This document shows, in pieces, positions 1 to 11,039 of a stretch of 64,000 nucleotides of DNA; position 1 is the stretch's first letter, and the number at the start of each line of letters is the position of its first letter. The DNA lies in contig OX579636.1 in the NCBI GenBank assembly GCA_951230915.1, positions 1,379,001-1,443,000 of the forward strand, in the 5' to 3' direction. Source of the DNA: Antitrichia curtipendula (Eukaryota; Streptophyta; Bryopsida; Hypnales; Leucodontaceae). Made by a program: the position numbers and the translations under genes. The notes below the pieces were generated by a model that saw only the letters and a list, made by a program, of their open reading frames with translations, was not told the DNA's origin and did not search any database.

Positions 1-660
1 CAGTGTGTTATATTCGCCCTTCGCGGCGTTCGTGTACTGTACAGTGCAGCGTCCTTGCCAAGCTTCTCTTTGACAGACATCAGTGGGCATCGTTTTTTTG
101 TCGTGAACGGATTGAGTGAGTCCCAAAGTGTTCAACAAGATTTCTTGCAGGCGTTACCTCTGGTTAGAATTATGCGGCTTCAGTCCTATTCATTTTTCGG
201 TGCTTCGTTCCTGAGTCTTCAACTCCCTGCTAATTAAGTGGGGATTTCATTTTCAGATCTCAAGGGCTTGGACTCACCTCGAGCTTCCTGGAGCCTACTC
301 TCCTCTCTAGTCTCCAGGACTTGTGTTGCATGCAATTAACAATCTCCTCTCACATCTCTTCTTCGGCACTAGATCAGTCGGACATACGCGTCCATCCTGA
401 GATTGATACTTGCTGCTCCTTCCAGTGTTTGAGCAGCGGCGTTCAATACCTTCCGAAATGTGGATGTGAAGTGCTGCAAAACCCTTACAATCTGTTCATC
501 ATGTGGATCTGCTGGACACACTGATTGTAGTTTTGGTAAGCAAGTGCAGCCGCGTGTAGAATGGGAGGTATGAGTGAAGTGTGTGCAATGAGGGACCACA
601 AACCCAAGTTTGAAAAAAAACCAGGCCAATACTCCTTGAAGAGTTGAAGCACCCAAACTT
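1..660. other. GC-richer leading segment, no gene recognised
   Basis: Composition is clearly less AT-rich than the next 30 kb and several short open frames overlap, but none has family signal. It may be the edge of a transcribed unit that lies to the left. Confidence 0.3.
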
Positions 661-789
661 GGTCTGATGAAGTTTGGTGCTGCGTTTCTTTTACACTGTT
701 CTTGTTAAACCTTCCTCTGACACCCCTTCATATACGAACTCACGTGCACTTTATGATTAAGTCTGATATATGCTATAAGTTATTGCAGC

Positions 790-1680
790 TATAATGTCAA
801 TGCAAGAGAGGCATATTAAGTTTGGTAATGCTCATTGCTTAATTTTCAACATGGGGTATGAAGTAGAAATTTCATTGATTTGGACAGTGAGAAATTTGAG
901 AGAAACCTTTACTACTCCCAACCAGTATTAATTTAGTTAGTGTGGATCCACCTAACATAATGTAAATGCATAAGACTTTTGCTATTGTGGCATATTTTGA
1001 TTGGTTAAGCAATCAAAGAAGTCAAACGGCTCAACTCTCGTATATTGACATTTTGTCTAGTAATTGCAAAGTAGGCCAAGTCATCAAGAATAATCACATG
1101 TTAATACCAACTTCACCACCTGCAACTCAATAGGTCTTAACCGGCGATTATTCTTGATAACTTGGCTTGTTTTCTAATTACCTAGTGCATAATCTTGATG
1201 CAAGTGAGTTTTGCCATCATGGCATGCTTCAATTGGTTAAAGGGAGGCAAATTTAGTTTGATAATGCTTCTACTTGCTTGTGTAAATTTTCAACAAGGTG
1301 GTATGAAGTAGAAATTTCATTGGTCTTCCCATGAGAGAAATCTATGAAGATTCTCTACTACTATCAATTAGTATTAATTTAGTGAGTGTAGATCCACCTA
1401 GCTTCATGTAGTGAGTTCATGAAATTGTTCATCTTACATAACTTTTTACCAATGAATGCATCTATTCATGAATATAATCTTCAAAAAGTTTAGAAGTCAA
1501 ACAACTCAACTCTCTTGCATTGAGATAATGTCTAGTAAATGCAAAGCACACCAAATCATCTAAAATAATCACAGGTCAGTACCAACCTTAGAGCTCACAG
1601 CTTGGTAGGTCCTAATTGGCAATTATCTTTGATAACTTGACCTACTTTGCAAATATCTAGTCCATTGCAATTGTATTGAT
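790..1680 (+). repeat. Diverged tandem duplication of about 0.45 kb, each unit with an internal hairpin
   Basis: GTATGAAGTAGAAATTTCATTG occurs at 856 and again at 1301; GTCAAAC..CTCAACTCTC at 1021 and 1496; whole intervening blocks match with indels. Each unit includes an inverted repeat of about 40 bp: TAGTAATTGCAAAGTAGGCC with its complement (1057-1097 / 1145-1187), and the corresponding pair in unit two (1531-1566 / 1619-1667). No coding content. Confidence 0.75.
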
Positions 1681-1971
1681 TAGTGCATTTTTTGAGGTAG
1701 TGAGTTGGCTAAATTTTTGGAGAAAATGGAATGATAAAATCCTTCATTTTCTTCCATATGAATTAGACTTGTGTCCCTTCCCACTTATGTAGCTCTACAT
1801 ACTTGCGGTTGTTAGTAGATAGCATTCCAAATTCTAAGAAATCCTATTTAAATTTTTTATATTAAAAAACAAAGTTAGTTCAAAAACTTGGAAACACATG
1901 TGGACATAGTTGAGGTTCACACAGTCAAGTGATGTTCATGTAACAAATTATTTTTGTCATCATTACTAATA

Positions 1972-2222
1972 TTGCTTCACTCCCAAAATGATTGTCCACA
2001 ATTTTGTTGATATTTTTTGGGACCAATTTCATTGACCATATTATAAAAAACATAGTTAAAAAAGTTCCAAATTTTATATCATTAGAATCAATGAGTAACA
2101 TTGTATGTGTTCATTGCAACCTAAATAAAATTAGCCACAAGGAAGTATTTTTTTGACCTACTTAAAACTACCTTAAAAAAATATGACATTCAAAGTGAAC
2201 AATCATTTTGGGATGGAAGGAG
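1972..2222. mobile_element. Stowaway-like (Tc1/mariner) MITE, 251 bp, TA-flanked
   Basis: Left TTGCTTCACTCCCAAAATGA and the complement of the right end, CTCCTTCCATCCCAAAATGA, continue as ATTGTYCAC in both. TA lies on each side (1970-1971, 2223-2224). The CTCCNTCC..CCCAAAAT terminus is characteristic of plant Stowaway/mariner elements. Confidence 0.75.
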
Positions 2223-3447
2223 TAGAATTTAAAATTATAATTCATGAAAATTTTCACTAATAAGGTTAACATTAGAAGTTTTAAAGTCAAATATTCAAGA
2301 TACAAGCATTCAATCATTTCACCTTTTATTTTTCAAAATGAGATTCTTTGATGCTATTTTAATGTATCAAATTTAGATCAATTGTATAGCACTCTCCTAC
2401 GAACTAAGATATCTATGATTTCATAAGTTTCAATATTTGTTTTATGCTTGTTGGTATCAATCTTCTAACTTCGTAAACAACATTGTCAACTAAGTTGCCA
2501 CCTATAATAGAGTGCTACATATCTCTTATAGCATGAACAATAGATAAATGAAGTGATGCTAGCACTTAATGAATATGCACTTCCTAATGCTGAGTGGCAA
2601 GTAAACTTTGGCTAAAGATGATCATCATTCATTAGTGTTGGGGGGGGTTCTAGCTTGATAAGTTTGCTCTTTATGCCCTGATGGAATTAAGGGAAAAATA
2701 ATGAAGTTGATTGGATTCCATGACATTTTTATGGGCAGTTTCAAGTATAACTTTAACCAAACTATTACACACCTTGCATATGAGCGTATCTAACTTATCT
2801 TGTATTTGAAAATTTTAAATTTTGAACCAATGGTATCAAATTTATCAAATTTCCTATTCATTGTGGATGGACCTTTCAAGTCACATGGTGTTTATTCTCC
2901 TACACAATTAAAATTTTGATAAATTATTTTTTATATAAAATTCAATTTTGCAACTTCAATAGTTTTAAATTGGTGGTATTTGATCCTTTTGACACTTTTA
3001 AGGTTGCACAACTTTTGTCTTTTCACCTCTATAACCTATAAAGACCAAGCATTCAAATTTCAATGGATGAATGCAAATACATTCTAAATACACAAAAATG
3101 AACTATTTAATCCATTGTTTTTCTTAAGATTCTTGTGTTAGTTCTTTAACATTTATACAATATAGATTCTAAAGATGCTATTTTGAAAATATTCAAAAAT
3201 TCAAAAGGTACTAGTCCAAGTAGATTCAAAAAATAACTTTTTCAGTTCAAAGAATGACTCTTCAAAAACAACTTGAATAAAAAAATAAAAAAATAATCTT
3301 AAAAACTCACTAGAATTAGAACTTTATATTTTGAACTTAAAAGAAAAAATTCTAGTGATAATCACAAATATTTAGTCTACAATCAATTTTTGGAGGAATT
3401 TTCAATTTTTGGTTTCAAATTTCATTGAAAAATATTGATATGTGAAC

Positions 3448-6100
3448 TAGGGTTGATATAGCATCACAGCGTCCAGCGAAAGTGGGCGCCGACCTTGGGG
3501 TGTCATTTCACATACCGGATATTTCTGTTTGCACGTCTAGTGGACAGTCGGACAGGCCATCGCGTAGACAGATCCTCGGGCAGTTGGACTATCGGGTAGA
3601 TGAGCTATCAAGGCGTTGGGCGGACGGGGGGTCACACTCGTCCGATCAGGCGGACAGGTGGCCATTCCAACTCATTAGACAACTCTGATGGAGCAGATGA
3701 GAATTTGTGAGATTTATCAAGGTTGTCTGATCATGTAGACGGGTGGGTTGTTTGACTTATCGGACGACCTCGACCAAGGAATAATCGGGCGGACGGGAAA
3801 GAAGGAAGTGTCATTGAGATCCACTTTCAGACTTGAAGAACTTCATGCACTGAATATAACTAAGTAGGTTTCTTAATGCAATGGTCTTCAATCCTATATC
3901 CTATACCCTACACCCTAAATCCTAAATCCTATACTCTAAAGCCACAAATGTAAAAAAATTATAATTAACTTAAAATATCAAAACAAATCTAAATTAAGTT
4001 GATATTTTTTCAAGAATTATATGTAGCATCTTGAATTAGCGACTTAGCTTGAAAATTCTCGATTGGATTTAGATATTTCTTGGATTCAAAGCACCCACAA
4101 GTTCGCAAATAAGACTTTTAAGTCAATTCTTATATGAATATTTCTTGTTAAACAAATTCAAGTGTAGACCTTTTAGTTAACTTCGTCAACGCCATTGTCC
4201 CACAATTGTATAATGAATTTCTTCTCCAAAGACAAGTTTAATGTGCATCAACTTAAAAATGTTTATTTTTCTAGCTTTTCTAAATGTGATGTATGGTCAT
4301 TCAACCTTTTTAGGAATATTCACATACGTCTTATACCTTGTGCATTTAAGCCAAAATTTGGGCAATTGAGTTATAAATAATTGTAAAATGTTTAAACTAA
4401 AAAAAACTACACATTCATTTTTTTAAATTATGAAGTAGATGTTTCACTATTGCCAAAAAAATAATATGCTACTAACTTTTGGAAGAATTGAAGAATTGTT
4501 AATCCCAATGGTAAAAATATTCTAATAGATAATTAGTATCCTTTGTTTTCAATTTTGAATAGAAAAATTGTAATTTTAGAAACTTTAGACAACTCCACAT
4601 GTATTTTCTAACTGCATTGTCCGCACTCCGCAACAATATATAACTCGGAAGGGATTTTTACAACATTATTTGGGGTTGAATGGGGCAATTTCTTATAAGT
4701 AGGTAATTAGGTGTCAACCTATACTATCATGCAAAAAATGATTTTTTAATTGCATCAAAATATTATCACCTACCCATTTTCAAAATACACTTCTAACTTT
4801 TGCAATATTTATAGAAATGACATGAACCCTAAATCCTAAATCCTATACCCTATACTACAATCTTGCATGCAAATATATTAGAAGATTGTTACTTTGATGC
4901 AATAGTATTATATAAGTATATAGCAGTTGTTTTTAATTTCATGGCATCAAGTTAGTGAAATGATTTTTAAGAACTTTGTTTTTTCCACAAAAGGCGCACT
5001 AAGTTATATAGCCACATCAAATCCATCAACATCCATTTACATCATAGTTGCATTACAAAGAATAAAGACAAAGAAGGGCGAAGAGCACGTGAATGTAAAT
5101 TTTGTTTTCATTCATTGCATCTAAAAAATACTTTCTCAAATATTCATTTACTGCATAGGTGGATTACAATGAATAGAAACACAAGAGGGTACGTCCGCAC
5201 ATGTGCATGAAGTATATATTTTTACATTAATTGGAGTTCAAGGATATTTTTTCTTCATCATATTCAATAAGAATATGGGTTACAAGTTTAACTAGTTAAA
5301 CAATAAGTCAATAACTCGTTCATGAAAATTAGTCATTCATAAATCCTATTTAGATTGCTAAACTAAAATCTAGAAATTCTAAAAATATAAAATAATCACA
5401 AAAAATACCACCTTCCGCTGGATTTAATGACATTGACATCTTTTAATTCAACCAATTCGAATGCTTTTAACTTGGAATGGACATTTCATGTCCGGGTTTG
5501 GCCAACTTCAACAAATTTCTTCATACAAATAATTATTTCAAAATTGAAATGTCTTATAATATATAGTAATATATGGTTAAAATCCAAATAAATTTTGAAT
5601 AATTAGATCTATCATCTATCATATCAAAATTTGGATGATTTCAGGAAAAAAAATCTCCAGAACTATAGGTAGCATTCCATTTTGATCTTTCAAGATGGTA
5701 TCTTCAAAATATCATCGAGATGTTTAATTTCAAGATTGGACTTCAAAATATCATGTGCAAATTGAAGAATGGACTTTGAAAAAGCCCGTGGGGATTGCAA
5801 TGTCCTTTAAGGATTCACATTGGATGCTTGTTGTCATCAAGGGGCATTCTTTGGAGGTGAACTGACAGTTTTTGGAATCCTATGCTTCACCAAACTATTA
5901 CAAATGGGAAAAAAACATGGACTCCAAAATTGGCGGATACTTGATTGGACGGTCCAACGGGCGGTCGGACAGTCGGATGGTCCGTCAGCCCATCAACCCG
6001 TCCGATGGATCGTTGACCCCTGCGGACATTGTGTTTGAATGTGTAAACGTTTGATTTTGGGATGTGATTTGCCTCAAAACGTTCAAATTTGTCAACCCTG
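3448..6100. mobile_element. hAT-type non-autonomous element, 2.65 kb, TSD ATGTGAAC
   Basis: The 8-bp sequence ATGTGAAC occurs exactly at 3440-3447 and 6101-6108. The right terminus is GTCAACCCTG and the left TAGGGTTGATA, i.e. the hAT CAGGG end with its first base changed. Inside, two GC-rich islands rich in CGGAC/GTCCG (about 3470-3800 and 5930-6030) sit near the ends of an otherwise AT-rich body. No transposase is recognisable. It contains the degenerate CCCTAAA-like runs at 3893-3945 and 4826-4858. Confidence 0.8.
3893..4858. repeat. Two short CCCTAAA/CCTATA-type degenerate arrays inside the hAT element
   Basis: At 3893-3945 and 4826-4858 the sequence cycles through CCCTAAA, TCCTAAA and TCCTATA units of about 7 bp. 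The unit resembles the plant telomere repeat, but too few exact copies exist to call it interstitial telomeric DNA. Confidence 0.45.
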
Positions 6101-6109
6101 ATGTGAACT

Positions 6110-8465
6110 AGTCAATCTAACTATATGGATATGATCTATGAATCATATTTTACAGCTATTGTTTAAATATCATGATTAAATTATTATTCTAAGTTTCATT
6201 TTATAATACATCTTTACAATTTTAGAAGACTACTCCCAGGTCTTCAAGGGATTAAGAGCCTCATCGCTTAATAAATCTATCACCGTGACTTGGCCTCAAA
6301 GCTTGCCAAAAGGTGAAAACATAATCTATACATGATATTCATATAGCTAGATCTACTATTGTACTAACCAAAATTTGTCAATGAAATTGAACCTTTTCAA
6401 TTAACTTTGTACATGAATTTATTTTTTTAGTTCAAAATTTGAAGCTCTAAATATGGTGATTTAAAAAAAAATCTATTTTACTCATCTATTAAAGTTTTTT
6501 TTGAAGGGTTGTTTATTGAAGTTGAACATACTAGTATCCATTGAATTATAGAATATGTGCAAAATATAGTCTTCAAAATCTACATTGTACAAATATTAGA
6601 GGATTAAAACTAGAATTTATAAAAAAAATGGATGAAAAATCACAATTATTAGTGCTTGGGATGTGTGAGTAGTACTTGTCTATTGTTCAAAATTTGAATG
6701 TCTAGTCATAAAGGACCAAATGACTATGCAACATACAAAAAATAAATTAGATAATTGTACACAAAGTTAGTTTTGGTTGGATATTCATGAAATTTTGACA
6801 CAAGGTGTGTGCACATGTTACCCCTTGAATCCTTGACATGTGCACCTATCTCTTGAAAACAAGCATGCGGCCATTCTTGTGCCTACCCTTGACTCAAAAA
6901 ATTGTCATCCATCGATCTCAATAGGGTTTATATGACCCCTCCACTCCAAAACCATTGATCTATGTTATTGAAAAAGAATAGTCATCTTTGAATCCCTATT
7001 GTTGATCTCTAGTTCAAATTGACCCCATTTAAATACTCTTGATCCTCATTTAAAAAATAAATCAATGGTTGTTTATTCCCGTTGTGAGGAAGGATGATCT
7101 CGGCTGTCTATAACTTATACTAGGATGCAATGCTTGTCTTGCACAACGTTTAGAAGGTTTCTTGCGTTTGCAAACGATTTTGTCTGTGGAGGTTTTGGAA
7201 GGGATAATAATGAGAGTTGTGTTGGAGGTCTTGTCTTGGTCAACGCTAGTTCCATGAGAAGAGTTCTGAGATGGTTTACAAGAGAGTGCAACATTTGAAT
7301 TCAAAGCTTTCAAAAAATTTATGGGTTTTTCATTTGGGGGACTTGGAAGGAGGAGGTAATTTGTTGATGCGGATGCTAGTACGTGAGCTTGTGAGCATGA
7401 GCCTATGAGCTTGTGAGCCTATGAGTTCCCATTTTTTTGGTTCCATTTAGGATTTGTAAATCCATTAGGAATCTATGACTATGGAATTAGATGTAAGGAT
7501 CTTCAGTCCAAATGAACAACAAATGAATATGGCGGTATGTGATTTTGTACCAAAAAATTGAATTATGTAGTTCTAAAAATTGAGGTATAGTTAAAACAAA
7601 TAGTATTTGTACGCAAGTACATGATGAAAATAGGTGTAGTGGATAAGCATGTCTCACTATGAAGTACCTAAATATAAAATTACAATACATCACAGGAATG
7701 ACATTTATGAAGTCTAAAATTGATGGAGCAACAAATGTGGATTGTAGACGCTAAATATAATTTGGTGATAAGCAAAGGCTCTAAATATTACAAGCACTAA
7801 ATCATGAACAATGCTTTTGAAGAATTAAGTGATAAATGTAGTCTTCATCATGGGCCTTTATGCAATTTAAAGGATAAAAATGGTCCATCTATTTTATCTT
7901 ATTTTATGTTTATAACTATACTTAAAAACAAAAACAAAAAAATTTGGACATGAAATATTTAAAGTAAATATAATAATAATAATATTTAAAGTAAAATAAA
8001 TAAATTTAAACACCAAATAAATGTATAAACCATAAATGACCTAAATAACCATTTTTTAAATCAATTTTTTTTTTTTAATTGTCTTTTTTTTTTAAATTCT
8101 TTTAAATATAATAATAATTTCTAAAAAATAATATACATAATGAATCCAATGGTATTAGTTTCATTGAATTTCAAATTAAACTTTGTTTTGTAAAATTTTA
8201 TAAAGTTTAGTAGTAGAGTGTGATTCAAGGCTCATGATTTACGAAAGAATGAAGTATCCCACAACCCTAGGAACATTGTCTCTATGTAAAAGAAATAGTG
8301 GACAAAAGATCCATACCATCTAGAAGATAGTTAATAGACATGCCCAAATTAACCACTATAGCATCAAAATAATTGTCTCAATAGCTAACTACCATATACA
8401 AAATTTAAGTTAGAAGAATGTAATGATTAAATAAAAAAATTCAAAGAAATAATACTAATTAAACA
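6110..8465. other. AT-rich intergenic DNA
   Basis: No gene recognised. Contains long A/T runs and ATAATA-type low-complexity sequence at about 7915-8110. Open frames at 7062-7313 and 7487-7693 (minus) have no family signal. The stretch 2230-3440 is similar and empty. Confidence 0.5.
7380..7425 (+). repeat. Short imperfect repeat of GAGCYTRTGAGC
   Basis: GAGCTTGTGAGC, GAGCCTATGAGC, GAGCTTGTGAGC and GCCTATGAG follow one another. Confidence 0.6.
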
Positions 8466-8469
8466 ATAA

Positions 8470-8900
8470 AAAGAGACAAGTACTCACCTGAACCTACCAT
8501 GTAGCTTTATGAAGCTACTCAAAAAAGTCAATATCATTGAATTTTGCTTTTGAGAATTTGAAAGTGTCATAATGAATATGAGACTTGTTCCACCTCTCTA
8601 GCCACTTGATCTTTATAGAAGTGTTCATTAGTGAAGTTGTCAACATTCAAAGATGACTCAAGGGAATCTTTGGACTTTCATCATAAATTTTATAGTGACA
8701 CTTCACTTGCTCCAAGAAAGTCGTGATGTACTTAGGATCTTCAATGGGGAGTTACTTCTTTAATTTTGAATGAGAAGCTACCTTCACCTTGTCAAAAACT
8801 TTGGGGACCCATTCATCAAATGCACTTGAAGTCTAATCCGTTGGATTGTGGTACTTCTCATAAAAAAATTTGAGCTATAGTAGCAACATCCTCCAACTCT
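8470..8900 (-). pseudogene. Unrecognised frame-broken coding tract
   Basis: On the minus strand one frame reads protein-like with several stops: FDEWVPKVFDKVKVASHSKL, EDPKYITTFLEQVKCHYKIY, IKWLERWNKSHIHYDTFKFS. The lower-coordinate end falls at an exon-like CAG|GTGAGT boundary (about 8486). I recognise no family; a relic of a gene or transposon ORF. Confidence 0.35.
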
Positions 8901-9422
8901 TATTGCATGATTTAAATGACATATAAGAAGGAAACTTGCACATGATGACAAATGTTAAAATGTATAGTAGAACAACATATTATTAATTCAAATTAACAAC
9001 AAAAATAAAGGGACGACCAAAAATTTGAAAAAAAATATCAAATGAAAAATAAAACTTTAGAAATGAATCTAGTATAAGATTCCATTTAGAGCCTCAATAG
9101 TTAGAGTGAAATTCTTTGATTTGACTTTTGCCTCGCTCCAACTATAGCAAGATCCTCTTTGGAGACAAATCTTTTTAAATATGAGAGTGGTTGCCTAACT
9201 AAATTTTGAATGTGATGAAGCTTGTGAACAAGATTTATGGAAATATGAGAATTCTAGTTTCTCCTAGCAAAACAAGATTTATTGTGTTAACTATGTGAAG
9301 TGAATATCAAACCAAAAAAGATAGAATAGTGACAATTGCAATGGTCCAAACCAAACAAGTTTTAGAGACTAAAAAGTGAAATGAAATTAAAAAATGATAA
9401 TGAAATATAAAGGATTATCAAT

Positions 9423-10200
9423 CAGGGTTGTTTTGTCGGACATGTCCGGGGATATTGGTGACGTGTTGGACGTGTGATGTCGCGTGTCGTATAGAACAAG
9501 TGTCTGACAAAAGGAGACAAGGCGTCGCGTAGAAATTAGAGTTTCACTTTTTTTAACCCCAGGTTGCCCGAAATTGTCTTATGTGTCTGGTTGTCAAGAG
9601 TGACGTGGAAAGAGAGAACCACGTCATCTAGGGCAACCGCGGGTACGAAGATTAGGGTGACATCGGATTTAGGGGACGACTGCGGGTCCAAAATTTGTGG
9701 GCGACCTCGGAAAAAAGAAAAAAGGGGCGACTATAGGTTCACGACGTTTCCGCGGTCACCTCTACCCATGGTTGTCCCTACTCGACTTGTTGTACTTAGG
9801 TAGTTAGATTCTTTAGTAATAGATATTGAATTAGTAATGGAGCTAATTCGTCAGTTAAAGCATATGAGATGTTACTACCATCCATGTAGCAGCCAAATTA
9901 ATCTCTTTGTATGGTGATTTATGACCAAAGATTTTATTTCCGGCTACAAAATTTGGAAAAAAAAAGAAAAAAAAAGAGGGCGACTGCAGGTTCAAGATGT
10001 TCCTGCAATTGTTCCTACTTGTGGTCGCCAATAAATGTGCCACAGGGCCGTCTCATGGCATCCAGGTGGCTGGGCAACAAAAGATTTTTTTTGGAAAAGT
10101 CAACGGTCAATTTCACTTTGTTAGACGTCGTAGAGGCTCTATTGGATGTCGTGTGACGTCAGGGACATTGTGTGTTGTAATGTCCAAGGTGACAACCCTG
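9423..10200. mobile_element. hAT-type non-autonomous element, 778 bp, TSD TTATCAAT
   Basis: TTATCAAT is exact at 9415-9422 and 10201-10208. Termini CAGGGTTGT and ACAACCCTG are a perfect 9-bp inverted pair; a GGACAT motif recurs just inside each end. The interior is GC-richer than its surroundings and has two diverged copies of a unit of about 100 bp (around 9680-9780 and 9935-10030: A-rich run, GGGCGACT..AGGTTCA..., then GGTCGCC/GGTCACC). Open frames inside have no family signal. Confidence 0.9.
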
Positions 10201-10319
10201 TTATCAATTGACTATATATGTCATACTGCCAACATAGTTACAATGTACCCCTTGGTTTCTAAAACAATACTTTTAGTAGCATAATGCCACATGAAGTGTT
10301 TGCATAATCACGATTGATA

Positions 10320-10805
10320 ATAGGCAATTATGCTTGCAAACAATAGTTGTCATCCTACACCATAAACATCTAGCCCAAGAAAACTTTGAGATCTTCATCA
10401 TTTTTCAACTCTTTCTTAAATGTATCATTTACCCCCACCTAATTGGCACTCAACAATTTGATAATATCATCTATGACATCTACTATCTTCCCCTCATTAT
10501 TGTCCAAGGTCATATAGAAAATTCCACTTCCTTCTATGTAACTACAAGTAATAAAATGTGCAGCTAGATTCATGGCATCATTTTTCAACATAGGTGTGAC
10601 AACTGCCAAGAAAATCATATAGCACAAAGGAATATTGATTTTTGATTTTGTCCTTAGTTGATACCTCAACTCCTCAAGACGAGAAGAAGTGTTCACAACT
10701 TCCTTCTTTAAAAGGCCATGCAGTTGTAAGTCCAATTCATCTTCAAAAAGAGATTGAAGTATAGCATCTAATCTTTGTGCTTGTAGATCTAATTATATCA
10801 GCATT
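10320..10805 (-). pseudogene. Unrecognised coding fragment (minus strand)
   Basis: A frame runs through LDLQAQRLDAILQSLFEDEL and EVVNTSSRLEELRYQLRTKS to SYIEGSGIFYMTLDNNEGKI and stops at 10439. It is 98 codons from 10735, and extends upstream to about 10805 before a stop. Amphipathic, coding-like composition but no family recognised. It lies 230 bp from the 9423-10200 hAT element. Confidence 0.35.
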
Positions 10806-10854
10806 TTTGAAATGACATTTAAATCAAGATTAAAAACATTCTAGATTGTGTATA

Positions 10855-11037
10855 TGTATTATACAAGATATCTCGAAAGAGCTTGATGTCAATCCCATTC
10901 CCGAACTGGATAGATGGCTTTTAATAATAAAGGATTCAATAAGATTTTTCCAAAGTCAAGTGTCTGGGAATGACAGAGGTGACTATTATACATCAAATGC
11001 TAATTTTGCTGCCTTTGAGCATCGTGCAGTCATGCAG
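10855..11037 (+). pseudogene. Exon-like fragment, unrecognised (plus strand)
   Basis: Reads DISKELDVNPIPELDRWLLI then FFQSQVSGNDRGDYYTSNA and FAAFEHRAVMQ, followed directly by GTTAGTTC, a plausible donor. It is head to head with the minus-strand fragment next to it. Isolated; function unknown. Confidence 0.35.
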
Positions 11038-11039
11038 GT

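Noticed and set aside
9564..10284. Open frames inside and across the end of the 9423-10200 hAT element
   Set aside because: They span the internal duplicated units and the element boundary; no transposase motif such as the hAT dimerisation block is seen.
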